Shown: piece by piece, positions 41,845 through 50,367 of the stretch
Numbering within the stretch: the stretch's first letter is position 1
Layout of the letters: every line of letters begins with the position of its first letter
Assembly (NCBI RefSeq): GCF_026341855.1
Contig: NZ_JAPENW010000001.1
Coordinates: 4,455,001-4,519,000 of the forward strand
DNA: 64,000 bases
Direction: 5' to 3'
DNA from: Streptomyces sp. NBC_00568
Lineage (GTDB): Bacteria > Actinomycetota > Actinomycetes > Streptomycetales > Streptomycetaceae
Notes under the pieces: generated by a model
The model's input: only the letters and a program-made list of their open reading frames with translations
Told to the model about the DNA's origin: nothing
Database searches by the model: none
Program-made: the position numbers and the translations under genes

Positions 41845-42876
41845 ATGGGGAACTCAATGTCGTTCATCGGCCGTGACATGGCTGTCGACCTCGGGACCGC
41901 CAACACGCTGGTGTACGTCAGGGGTCGCGGGATCGTACTCAACGAGCCGTCCGTCGTCGCGATCAACACCAACACCGGCGGGATCCTCGCGGTCGGCGCG
42001 GAAGCGAAGAAGATGATCGGGCGGACGCCGGGCAACATCGTTGCCGTGCGCCCGCTGAAGGACGGCGTCATCGCCGACTTCGAGATCACCGAGCGCATGC
42101 TCCGCTACTTCATCCTGAAGATCCACAAGCGGCGCTACCTCGCCCGCCCCCGTGTCGTCGTCTGCGTGCCCTCCGGCATCACGGGCGTCGAGCGCCGTGC
42201 CGTCATCGAGGCGTCGTCCCAGGCCGGCGCCCGCCAGGTGCACATCATCGAGGAGCCCATGGCCGCGGCCATCGGCTCCGGCCTGCCGGTCCACGAGGCC
42301 ACGGGCAACATGGTGGTGGACATCGGCGGCGGCACCACGGAGGTCGCGGTCATCTCGCTCGGCGGCATCGTCACCGCCCAGTCCATCCGCGTCGCGGGTG
42401 ATGAGCTGGACAACGCGATCATCCAGTACATCAAGAAGGAGTACAGCCTCCTTCTCGGTGAGCGGACGGCCGAGCAGATCAAGATCACGATCGGTTCGGC
42501 GTACGACCTCGACACCGAGGAGCACACCGAGATCCGCGGCCGGGACCTGGTCTCCGGACTGCCCAAGACTGTCGTCATCTCGGCGTCGGAGGTCCGCAAG
42601 GCGATCGAGGAGCCGGTCAACGCGATCGTCGACGCCGTGAAGACGACGCTCGACAAGTGCCCGCCCGAGCTCTCCGGTGACGTGATGGACCGCGGAATCG
42701 TTCTGACCGGCGGCGGAGCCCTGCTGCGCGGCCTCGACGAGCGACTGCGGCGCGAGACCGGCATGCCGATCCACATCGCCGAGGACCCGCTGGACAGTGT
42801 GGCGCTCGGTTCCGGTAAGTGTGTCGAGGAGTTCGAGGCGCTCCAGCAGGTTCTGGACGCCCAGCCCCGCAGATGA
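41845..42876 (+). CDS. mreB: Actin-like protein MreB
   Basis: 343-residue bacterial actin. Phosphate-binding loops are DLGTANTLVYV at the start and VVDIGGGTTEVAV near residue 155, and the adenosine motif TGGGALLRGLDE lies near residue 290. In Streptomyces MreB protects the spore wall and is not needed for hyphal growth. The ATG at 41845 gives MGNSMSFIGRDM; a second ATG 12 bp on is possible. A hairpin directly after the stop separates it from mreC. Confidence 0.97.
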   Translation: MGNSMSFIGRDMAVDLGTANTLVYVRGRGIVLNEPSVVAINTNTGGILAVGAEAKKMIGRTPGNIVAVRPLKDGVIADFEITERMLRYFILKIHKRRYLARPRVVVCVPSGITGVERRAVIEASSQAGARQVHIIEEPMAAAIGSGLPVHEATGNMVVDIGGGTTEVAVISLGGIVTAQSIRVAGDELDNAIIQYIKKEYSLLLGERTAEQIKITIGSAYDLDTEEHTEIRGRDLVSGLPKTVVISASEVRKAIEEPVNAIVDAVKTTLDKCPPELSGDVMDRGIVLTGGGALLRGLDERLRRETGMPIHIAEDPLDSVALGSGKCVEEFEALQQVLDAQPRR

Positions 42877-42890
42877 GGTAACACTTCGAT

Positions 42891-42926
42891 TCCGCCGTAC
42901 GAGATGATCCCCTCTCGTACGGCGGA
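42891..42926. terminator. Hairpin between mreB and mreC
   Basis: TCCGCCGTACGAGA and TCTCGTACGGCGGA form a perfect 14-bp stem around TGATCCCC, 15 bp after the mreB stop. It would uncouple mreB from mreCD, allowing separate levels. Confidence 0.8.
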
Positions 42927-43098
42927 TCGTTGGTATGGAGGCATAAACTCTCGCGACATAGAGTCATAACCTCTCCCATAACGCCCAGCCCGTCACGCAC
43001 CCCCACCCCATCCCAGCCTCATCGCACCGTGGGCATCGTTTTCGCCCAGGGTGCGCCCCTGTTGACCCATTACAACGAGGAAGGCACGGCCGCCGCAC

Positions 43099-44037
43099 GT
43101 GAGGGACACACGAGAGAGCCGGCTGCTCCTGGTGCTGCTGATCGCCATCGCGTTCGCACTGATCACGGTGGACATCCGCGGCGGGCAGGACTCACCGGTC
43201 GACGGTGCCCGCCAGGCCGCCGCGACGGTCTTCGGCCCGATCGAGAACGGGGTGTCGTCCGCGGTCGACCCCGTCGGCAACGCCATCGCCGCGGTCCGCG
43301 ACTCGAGCACACGCCACGACCGCGTCGCTCAACTGGAGCACGACAACGCGGCGTTGAAGGCGAAGCTCGGCAGCGACGACCGCAACCGCAGCCGCCTCAA
43401 GCAGCTCGACAAGATGATCAAGGTGGCGGGCGAGGGCCAGTACGGGATCAAGGGCGCCGAGGTGATCGCCATAGGAGCGGCCCAGGGCTTCTCCTGGACC
43501 GTCACCATCGACGTCGGCGCCCACGACGGCATCAAGCGCGACATGACCGTCCTGAACGGCGACGGCCTGGTCGGCCGGGTCACCACCGTCGGCCCGGACA
43601 CCGCGACCGTACTGCTCGCCAACGACCCCGACTTCACCGTGGGCACCCGCATGGAGTCGACGGACGAACTCGGCTTCGCCTCCGGGCAGGGCGACCGCCC
43701 GCTGCGCGTCGAACTCCTCAACGCCAAGGCGAAGATCAAGAAGGGCGACCGGCTGGTCACCTTCGGCTCGCAGGCCGACAAGCCGTTCGTGCCCGGCGTG
43801 CCCGTCGGTGCCGTCTCCCGTGTCGACCCGTCCGGCGGCGACCTCACCCGCACGATCTACGTCAGGCCGTACGTCTCGTTCACCAAGCTCGACATCGTCG
43901 GCGTCGTCGTCGCGGCTCCCAAGAGCGATCCGCGCGACACGGTACTGCCGCCGAAACCCAGACCCACGCCCACGCCGACCGTGACCGTGACGGTCACCCC
44001 CTCGGCGAACGCGCCCGTCGACGGCCAGCAGCAGTAG
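43099..44037 (+). CDS. mreC: Rod-shape determining protein MreC
   Basis: 312 residues: one N-terminal membrane helix (LLLVLLIAIAFALITV), a coiled coil (DRVAQLEHDNAALKAKL), and the extracellular MreC beta domain (about 110-275). The C-terminus is a short Pro/Thr-rich tail (PTPTPTVTVTVTPSANAP). It scaffolds the peptidoglycan synthesis complex. The GTG start has GAGGAAGG upstream. mreD follows after 18 bp. Confidence 0.95.
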   Translation: MRDTRESRLLLVLLIAIAFALITVDIRGGQDSPVDGARQAAATVFGPIENGVSSAVDPVGNAIAAVRDSSTRHDRVAQLEHDNAALKAKLGSDDRNRSRLKQLDKMIKVAGEGQYGIKGAEVIAIGAAQGFSWTVTIDVGAHDGIKRDMTVLNGDGLVGRVTTVGPDTATVLLANDPDFTVGTRMESTDELGFASGQGDRPLRVELLNAKAKIKKGDRLVTFGSQADKPFVPGVPVGAVSRVDPSGGDLTRTIYVRPYVSFTKLDIVGVVVAAPKSDPRDTVLPPKPRPTPTPTVTVTVTPSANAPVDGQQQ

Positions 44038-44055
44038 CAGGAGGAGCCGAATCCC

Positions 44056-44727
44056 ATGCGTTTCAACAGGATGCTGCTCTCCGTCACCCTGGTGGTCGTC
44101 GCCCTGGTGATCCAGGTGAGCGTTCTTGCCCGACTTCATCTCCCGGGCGCCGTCCCGGACCTCGTCCTCCTGACCGTGCTCGCGCTCGCCATGGTCTACG
44201 GCCATGTCGGCGGCGCGCTCATCGGCTTCGGCGCGGGACTGCTCTCCGACCTCGCCCCGCCCGCCGACCACGCCGCGGGGCGCTACGCCCTCGTGCTCTG
44301 CGTCATCGGCTATCTCGCGGGCCTGGTCAAGCCGGAGAACGGCCGGCTCAAGTCGGCCACCGGACCGATGATCGTGGTCGTCGCCGCCGCGATCGGCTCC
44401 ACCCTGCTGTACGCGAGTGTCGGCGCCCTCGTCGGCGACACCGCCGCCCGCCATGTCGGGCTCGGCAGCCTGCTGTTCACGGCCGCCGTCTACGACCTGC
44501 TGCTCGCGCCGTTCGTCGTCCCCGTGCTGATGGCACTGGCCCGGCGCGCCGAGAACGATCCGCTCGCCGAGGGCGGTTCGGCCTCCAAGGCGGCCGACGT
44601 CTCCACGGGCTGGCTGTCCTCCGGCACCGGGCTGCGCATCGGCAGCCAGCGCGGCGGACTGCGCGTGAAGGCGGCCAAGGCGCGGGTCGCCCGCGCCGGA
44701 CGCATCAAGGGGGTCAAGCGGCTGTGA
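44056..44727 (+). CDS. mreD: Rod-shape determining protein MreD
   Basis: 223-residue membrane protein with five to six helices and a basic C-terminal tail (KAAKARVARAGRIKGVKRL). It begins MRFNRMLLSVTLVVVALVIQ as typical MreD. The ATG has AGGAGGAG upstream. It lies between mreC and mrdA, in the usual order. Confidence 0.93.
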   Translation: MRFNRMLLSVTLVVVALVIQVSVLARLHLPGAVPDLVLLTVLALAMVYGHVGGALIGFGAGLLSDLAPPADHAAGRYALVLCVIGYLAGLVKPENGRLKSATGPMIVVVAAAIGSTLLYASVGALVGDTAARHVGLGSLLFTAAVYDLLLAPFVVPVLMALARRAENDPLAEGGSASKAADVSTGWLSSGTGLRIGSQRGGLRVKAAKARVARAGRIKGVKRL

Positions 44728-44849
44728 CGACAGCGAAGAGGGCCACCCGGCGCACACCGCAAGCGCCGCACGCGTCACGGAACTTGACCGGCCGCGGTAC
44801 CGCCGCGCACAGGTTCGCCGTGTACTCGTATGTCTCGTACACACACTGA
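44724..44849 (+). CDS. Possible 41-codon ORF between mreD and mrdA
   Basis: The GTG at 44724 overlaps the mreD stop as GTGA and opens a 41-residue frame, MTTAKRATRRTPQAPHASRN and on, ending YSYVSYTH. It is basic, then aromatic. The overlap suggests coupling, but no family is recognised and the frame may be chance. Confidence 0.25.
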   Translation: MTTAKRATRRTPQAPHASRNLTGRGTAAHRFAVYSYVSYTH

Positions 44850-44867
44850 GAGGGGGAGGCAGCAGCA

Positions 44868-47126
44868 GTGACCAACATCCCCGAGACCGGTCGGACCCCA
44901 CGGGTCCAGATCCGACTCGTCGTCATCCAGATTCTCGTACTCTCCCTCCTGGGCACTCTCGGCGGACGCCTCTGGTATCTCCAGATCCGCAACGGCGACG
45001 AGTACGCCAAGGAAGCCTCCGGCAACCACGTCCAGCAGGTCGTCCAGCCGGCCGTACGGGGCTCGATCCTGGACGCGCGGGGCGTTCCGATCGCCGACAA
45101 CGAGACCCGCCTGGTGGTCTCCGCCTCGCGCACCGACCTGCTGAAGATGCCGGACGACGGCAAGGCCGTCCTCACCAAGCTCGCCGGTGTGCTGGGCATG
45201 AAGCCCGACGACGTCATCCAGAAGGTCCGCCTCTGCGACGCCAAGACCCCGCAGCCCTGCTGGAACGGCTCGCCCTACCAGCCGATCCCGATCACCGACG
45301 AGGCCACCGCCCGCCAGGCCCTGCAGATCCGCGAGCGCTCCGAGGACTTCCCCGGCATCACCGCCGAGCCGGAGGCGATGCGCCGCTACGCGGCCCCCGG
45401 CAAGGCCAACACCGCGCAAGTGCTCGGCTACCTCTCGCCCGTCACCGACGACGAGATCACCAAGGCCAAGGACACCGACTCGCCCTACCTCCGCTCCGAC
45501 CAGGTCGGCCGCTCCGGCCTGGAGCGCGAGTACGACAAGGCGCTGCGCGGCAAGGCCGGCGTCACCCGCTACGAGGTCGACAACCTCGGCCGCGTCATCG
45601 GCAAGGCCAAGAGCGACAAGGCCGAACCCGGCGCCAACCTCGTCACCAGCATCGACTCCCGCATACAGCGGATCGCCGAGTACGAACTGAACGACGCGAT
45701 GAAGGTCGCCCGCACCCAGTTCGACAAGAACACGAACGAGAACTACAAGGCGGACTCCGGCGCGGTCGTCGTCATGGAGACCAAGACGGGACGGGTCGTC
45801 GCGATGGCATCCAACCCGTCGTACGACCCGAACGCCTGGGTCGGCGGCATCTCCGGCAAGGACTACACCAAGCTCACCGGCAAGAAGTCCAACTACCCGC
45901 TGCTGAACCGTGCGATCCAGGGCCAGTCGGCCCCCGGATCGATCTTCAAGGTCATCCCGACGGCCGCCGCGATCAACGCCGGCTACTCCTTCGACGGCCC
46001 CTATCAGTGCGCCAGCTCGTACTCGATCGGCGGCCAGGTCTTCAAGAACTTCGAGTCCAAGGGACACGGCCCGATCAGCCTCGGACGTGCGCTGGAGGTC
46101 TCCTGCGACACCGTCTTCTACAGCCTTGCGCACGAGCAGTGGAAGAAGGACGGCGGCATCAAGCCGAAGAAGAACGCCAAGGACTGGTTCTACAAGACGG
46201 CCCACCAGTTCGGCCTCGGCCAGGAGACCGGCATCGACCTCCCGAACGAGGTCACCGGCCGCGTCCCCGACCGCCAGTGGAAGCAGGACTACTGGAAGGC
46301 CAACAAGGACGCCTGGTGCAAGTACGGCAAGAAGGGCGGCTCGTACGCCCAGCAGATCGCGTACGAGAACTGCCTCGAAGGCAACCGCATGCGTGCCGGT
46401 GACTCCGTCAACTACTCGATCGGCCAGGGCGACACGCTCGTCACCCCGATCCAGATGGCGACGATCTACGCGGCCATCTCCAACGGCGGCACGCTCTACG
46501 AGCCGACCGTCGGCAAGGCCATCGTCAGCGCCGACGGCAAGAGCGTCCAGCAGATCGCGCCCAAGTCGAACGGCAAGCTGCCGATGTCACGCAAGACGCG
46601 CGACGAGATAGACGGTGCCCTCGCGGGAGTCGCGACCCGCGGTACGGCCGCCTGGCGGTTCGGCGGCTGGCCGCAGGACAAGATCCCGATGCACGCCAAG
46701 ACGGGTACGGCCGAGGTCTACGGCAAGCAGACGACCTCATGGTTCGCCACGTACACCAAGGACTACTCGGTCGTCATGACGATCTCCCAGGGTGGTACGG
46801 GCTCCGGCGCCTCGGGCCCCGCGGTGCGCAAGATCTACAACGCGCTCTACGGCATCTCCGACGAGGGTGTCATCGACAAGAAGAAGGCCATGCTGCCGAC
46901 CCCGCAGAAGGGCCTGCCGAAGATCCAGACCGACGGCACGATCGACGCCCCGGCCGTCTCCAAGGACCCCGTCAAGGACCAGAAGGCCAGCGAGGCCCCC
47001 AAGGACGGGGTGACCGATCAGGATCTGCCGGCGGGCACCACGGCCTCACCCACCGACCGCAACCGCAACACCCGTAGGCGTACGGCCCGCCCGCGGAAGA
47101 GGCGGGGGAAGAGGATCCTGACATGA
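44868..47126 (+). CDS. mrdA: Penicillin-binding protein 2 (class B transpeptidase)
   Basis: 752-residue membrane-anchored transpeptidase for side-wall peptidoglycan. A helix near residues 20-40 (IRLVVIQILVLSLLGTLGG) is followed by the dimerisation domain and the catalytic domain: SIFK near residue 357, SVN near 512 and KTGTAEV near 610. A ~90-residue Asp/Lys/Thr-rich tail ends in a basic cluster (NTRRRTARPRKRRGKR). The stop overlaps the rodA start as ATGA, so the two are translationally coupled. Confidence 0.96.
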   Translation: MTNIPETGRTPRVQIRLVVIQILVLSLLGTLGGRLWYLQIRNGDEYAKEASGNHVQQVVQPAVRGSILDARGVPIADNETRLVVSASRTDLLKMPDDGKAVLTKLAGVLGMKPDDVIQKVRLCDAKTPQPCWNGSPYQPIPITDEATARQALQIRERSEDFPGITAEPEAMRRYAAPGKANTAQVLGYLSPVTDDEITKAKDTDSPYLRSDQVGRSGLEREYDKALRGKAGVTRYEVDNLGRVIGKAKSDKAEPGANLVTSIDSRIQRIAEYELNDAMKVARTQFDKNTNENYKADSGAVVVMETKTGRVVAMASNPSYDPNAWVGGISGKDYTKLTGKKSNYPLLNRAIQGQSAPGSIFKVIPTAAAINAGYSFDGPYQCASSYSIGGQVFKNFESKGHGPISLGRALEVSCDTVFYSLAHEQWKKDGGIKPKKNAKDWFYKTAHQFGLGQETGIDLPNEVTGRVPDRQWKQDYWKANKDAWCKYGKKGGSYAQQIAYENCLEGNRMRAGDSVNYSIGQGDTLVTPIQMATIYAAISNGGTLYEPTVGKAIVSADGKSVQQIAPKSNGKLPMSRKTRDEIDGALAGVATRGTAAWRFGGWPQDKIPMHAKTGTAEVYGKQTTSWFATYTKDYSVVMTISQGGTGSGASGPAVRKIYNALYGISDEGVIDKKKAMLPTPQKGLPKIQTDGTIDAPAVSKDPVKDQKASEAPKDGVTDQDLPAGTTASPTDRNRNTRRRTARPRKRRGKRILT

Positions 47127-48322
47127 CCGGAGCCAACAACTTCTCCGTCTCCGGGTACGGACCCGAGCGCGCGGGCTGGACACGGCTGCTCGCCCGCGAC
47201 TCGCTCGCCCGCCGTCTCGACTGGCCGATACTCCTGTCGGCCGTCGCGCTCTCGATGATCGGCTCGGCCCTCGTCTACTCGGCGACCCGCAACCGCACCG
47301 AGATCAACCAGGGCGACCCGTACTACTTCCTCATCCGCCACCTGATGAACACCGGCATCGGCTTCGGCCTGATGATCGGCACGATCTGGCTCGGCCACCG
47401 CACCCTGCGCACGGCCGTGCCGATCCTGTACGGCCTCTCGGTCTTCCTGATCCTCATGGTGCTGACCCCGCTCGGCGCCACCGTCAACGGCGCCCACGCG
47501 TGGATCGTCCTCGGCGGCGGCTTCTCGCTCCAGCCCTCGGAGTTCGTGAAGATCACGATCATCCTGGGCATGGCGATGCTGCTCGCGGCCCGGGTCGACG
47601 CCGGCGACAAGCCGTACCCGGACCACCGCACCGTGCTGCAGGCCCTGGGCCTCGCCGCCGTCCCGATCATGATCGTGCTGCTCATGCCCGACCTCGGCTC
47701 GGTCATGGTCATGGTGATCATCATCCTCGGCGTGCTGCTCGCCTCCGGCGCCTCCAACCGCTGGGTGTTCGGCCTGATCGGCGCGGGCGCCCTCGGAGCG
47801 ATCGCCGTCTGGCAGCTCCACATCCTCGACGAGTACCAGATCAACCGCTTCGCGGCCTTCGCCAACCCCGAGCTCGACCCGGCCGGCGTCGGCTACAACA
47901 CCAACCAGGCCCGGATCGCCATCGGTTCCGGCGGCCTCTTCGGCACCGGCCTCGGCCACGGCTCCCAGACGACCGGCCAGTTCGTGCCCGAGCAGCAGAC
48001 GGACTTCGTCTTCACGGTCGCCGGCGAGGAACTGGGCTTCGTGGGCGCGGGCCTGATCCTGGTGCTCCTCGGCGTGATCCTGTGGCGCGCCTGCCGCATC
48101 GCCCGCGAGACGACCGAGCTGTACGGCACGATCGTCGCCGCCGGGATCATCGCCTGGTTCGCCTTCCAGTCCTTCGAGAACGTCGGCATGACCCTCGGCA
48201 TCATGCCGGTCGCCGGACTGCCCCTCCCGTTCGTGTCCTACGGCGGATCCTCCATGTTCGCGGTGTGGGTCGCGGTGGGCCTCCTGCAGTCGATCAGGGT
48301 GCAGCGCCCGATGTCCGCGTAG
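47123..48322 (+). CDS. rodA: Rod-shape protein RodA, SEDS peptidoglycan polymerase
   Basis: 399-residue SEDS glycosyltransferase with about ten helices that polymerises lipid II together with MrdA. Conserved segments are GATVNGAHAWIVLGGGFSLQ followed by PSEFVKI, FVPEQQTDFVFTVAGEELG, and PLPFVSYGGSSMF near the end. The corresponding S. coelicolor gene has been called sfr. The ATG overlaps the mrdA stop by 4 bp. Confidence 0.96.
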   Translation: MTGANNFSVSGYGPERAGWTRLLARDSLARRLDWPILLSAVALSMIGSALVYSATRNRTEINQGDPYYFLIRHLMNTGIGFGLMIGTIWLGHRTLRTAVPILYGLSVFLILMVLTPLGATVNGAHAWIVLGGGFSLQPSEFVKITIILGMAMLLAARVDAGDKPYPDHRTVLQALGLAAVPIMIVLLMPDLGSVMVMVIIILGVLLASGASNRWVFGLIGAGALGAIAVWQLHILDEYQINRFAAFANPELDPAGVGYNTNQARIAIGSGGLFGTGLGHGSQTTGQFVPEQQTDFVFTVAGEELGFVGAGLILVLLGVILWRACRIARETTELYGTIVAAGIIAWFAFQSFENVGMTLGIMPVAGLPLPFVSYGGSSMFAVWVAVGLLQSIRVQRPMSA

Positions 48323-48437
48323 CGGGAGCCCGGGTGTCGCCCCGGAGAACATGAGGCGACACCCGGCCCAACGGGAAAAGACGGTCCAAGACCAAGCAGG
48401 GGCCGATTGGGTACTGCCCACGACCCGCAATCGCGTC

Positions 48438-48443
48438 TAGATT
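48438..48443 (+). promoter_or_regulatory. -10 element of the CYTH-CHAD gene; leaderless start
   Basis: TAGATT lies exactly 6 nt before the ATG at 48450, with no ribosome site between. This is the same geometry as valS and folC. Confidence 0.6.
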
Positions 48444-48449
48444 CGGTTC

Positions 48450-49961
48450 ATGGCGGACACGAAGCGCGAGATCGAGCGTAAATACGAAGGTCCCGCGGCC
48501 GAGGGCGGCACCGACCTGCCAGACCTGACCGGTGTCTCCGGAGTCGCGGGCGTCGTCGACAAGGGCGTCGCCGAACTCGACGCCACCTACTACGACACCC
48601 CCGACCAGCGACTCGCCGCCGCCTCCCTCACCCTGCGCCGCCGCACCGGAGGCGACGACGCCGGCTGGCACCTCAAACTCCCCGTCTCCGAGGGCGTACG
48701 CGACGAGATCCGCGCCCCGCTCTCCGACACCGTCCCCCGCGCACTGTCCAGCCTTGTGCGCTCCCGCGTGCGCGACGCCGAACTCGTCCCCCTCGTACGT
48801 CTGCTGTCCGCCCGCGACATCCGCCACCTCGTCGACGACTCCGGCGCCCTGCTCGCCGAGGTCAGCCTCGACCGCGTCCGCGCCGAGCGGCTCAGCGGGG
48901 GCGAGGGCACCGCCGAATGGACCGAGATCGAGGTGGAACTCGCCGACGACGGCGACCCCGCCTTCCTCGACAAGGTCGAGAAGAAGCTCCGCAAGGCGGG
49001 TCTGAACCGCTCCGCCTCGTCCTCCAAACTGGCGAAGGCGCTCGGCGAGACCGGCGAGCGCTCCGAGAAACCCGCTCCCGAGAAGGAGCCGGTCACGGCG
49101 GGCGACCACGTCCTCGCCTATCTCCGCGCCCAGCACGACGCCATCGTCGAGCTCGACCCGGCCGTCCGCCGCGACGTTTACGACTCCGTGCACAGCATGC
49201 GCGTCGCCACCCGCCGGATGCGCAGCACCTTCCGCTCGTACGGGAAGATCCTCGACCGCACGGTCACCGACCCGATCGGCGACGAGCTGAAGTGGCTGGC
49301 CGGCGAGCTCGGAGTCGACCGCGACCAGGAAGTCCTCACCGAGCGGCTCACCGAATCCCTCGACCGTCTGCCGCGCACCCTCCTCTCCGGCCCCGTCCGC
49401 ACCCGGCTGCGCACCTGGGCGCACGCCCGCCACGGCGGTTCCCGGCGCCGCCTGATCGCTGTCCTGGACGGAAAGCGGTACCTCGCGCTGCTGACCGCGC
49501 TCGACGCGCTCATGACCGACCCGCCGCTGCTCAAGGCGGCCGCTGGCGACCCCGCGAAGGTGATCGCCAAGGCCGTCCGCAAGGACTTCACCAAGGTCTC
49601 CGACCTCGTCTCGGAAGCCCTCGACCGGCCGCCGGGCGCCGACCGCGACACCGCGATGCACGAGGCCCGCAAGAAGGCCAAGCGCACCCGCTACGCAGCG
49701 GAGGCCGCCGCCCCGGCCCTGGGCGGAGGGGCCGCAGGCCTGGTCAAGTCGATGAAGTCGCTGCAGAGCCTGCTCGGCGACCACCAGGACAGCGTGATGA
49801 CCCGCGACGCCCTGCGGGAACTGGCGGCTCTGGCGCACGCGGCGGGGGAGAGCTCGTTCACCTACGGGGTGCTGTACGGGCGCGAGGAGCAGCGCGCGGC
49901 GGCGGCCGAGGGGGCCCTGCCGGAGGTCTGGGAGGCGATCGAGGGCCAGACGTCCGTGTGA
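48450..49961 (+). CDS. CYTH and CHAD domain protein
   Basis: 503 residues. The N-terminal CYTH tunnel domain (about 1-195) starts with EIERKYE, the ExExK metal-binding signature, and contains YYDTPDQRL and WHLKLPVSEG. The C-terminal CHAD helical bundle (about 215-495) has the conserved HSMRVATRRMRSTF and HEARKKAKRTRYA, rich in Arg, His and Lys. CHAD domains bind inorganic polyphosphate, and CYTH enzymes act on triphosphates, so a polyphosphate or triphosphate role is likely. The exact reaction is unknown. Confidence 0.92.
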   Translation: MADTKREIERKYEGPAAEGGTDLPDLTGVSGVAGVVDKGVAELDATYYDTPDQRLAAASLTLRRRTGGDDAGWHLKLPVSEGVRDEIRAPLSDTVPRALSSLVRSRVRDAELVPLVRLLSARDIRHLVDDSGALLAEVSLDRVRAERLSGGEGTAEWTEIEVELADDGDPAFLDKVEKKLRKAGLNRSASSSKLAKALGETGERSEKPAPEKEPVTAGDHVLAYLRAQHDAIVELDPAVRRDVYDSVHSMRVATRRMRSTFRSYGKILDRTVTDPIGDELKWLAGELGVDRDQEVLTERLTESLDRLPRTLLSGPVRTRLRTWAHARHGGSRRRLIAVLDGKRYLALLTALDALMTDPPLLKAAAGDPAKVIAKAVRKDFTKVSDLVSEALDRPPGADRDTAMHEARKKAKRTRYAAEAAAPALGGGAAGLVKSMKSLQSLLGDHQDSVMTRDALRELAALAHAAGESSFTYGVLYGREEQRAAAAEGALPEVWEAIEGQTSV

Positions 49962-50367
49962 GGACGGTGTGGCCGGGGGCCGGGGGCCGGGGGCCAGGGC
50001 CGGGGTCTCCGGGTGGCTGCCGCCTGCCGCCTGCCGCCTGCCGCCTGCCGCCTGCCGGCAGCCGGAGGTGGGTGGCCGGGTGGCCGTACGGCGGTGCGGC
50101 AGGCCGTACGGCCGTGCGGCAGGAGGAGGCCGGGATCGGCGCCCTTCTCGGTGGAGCTGCCAGGGCGGTCGGAGGCCGCCGAGGGCAGACGCCCGTCCGG
50201 TTCTGCCGGGGGCCGGGAGGCGGCTGGGGGCGGTGTTCCTCCGGTCGTGCCGGGGCAGGTGGGCGTCCGGCGGTGCGGCGGATCCCTCCGGCCGCGTTAC
50301 GCTAGATGGTCACCCTCCCCAGCCTCCGGCCGGGGGTATCCCCAGTCAGCTCACGAAGGTTCGCGAA
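49962..50367. other. Intergenic region with short tandem repeats
   Basis: No gene recognised in 406 bp. GGGCCGG-type heptamers lie at 49972-49995, CTGCCGC is repeated at 50017-50058, and CGTACGGC(G/C)GTGCGGCAGG recurs at about 50084-50122. A TACGCT hexamer near 50298 may be a -10 element for the radical SAM gene. Confidence 0.5.
50017..50058. repeat. Heptanucleotide microsatellite CTGCCGC x5
   Basis: Five perfect copies of CTGCCGC (50017-50051) and a sixth ending in G. It is noncoding. Confidence 0.9.

Noticed and set aside
42930..44723. Arg-rich plus-strand frame across mreC and mreD
   Set aside because: It is an off-frame shadow of two well-conserved genes; only the last 41 codons after mreD are listed, with low confidence.
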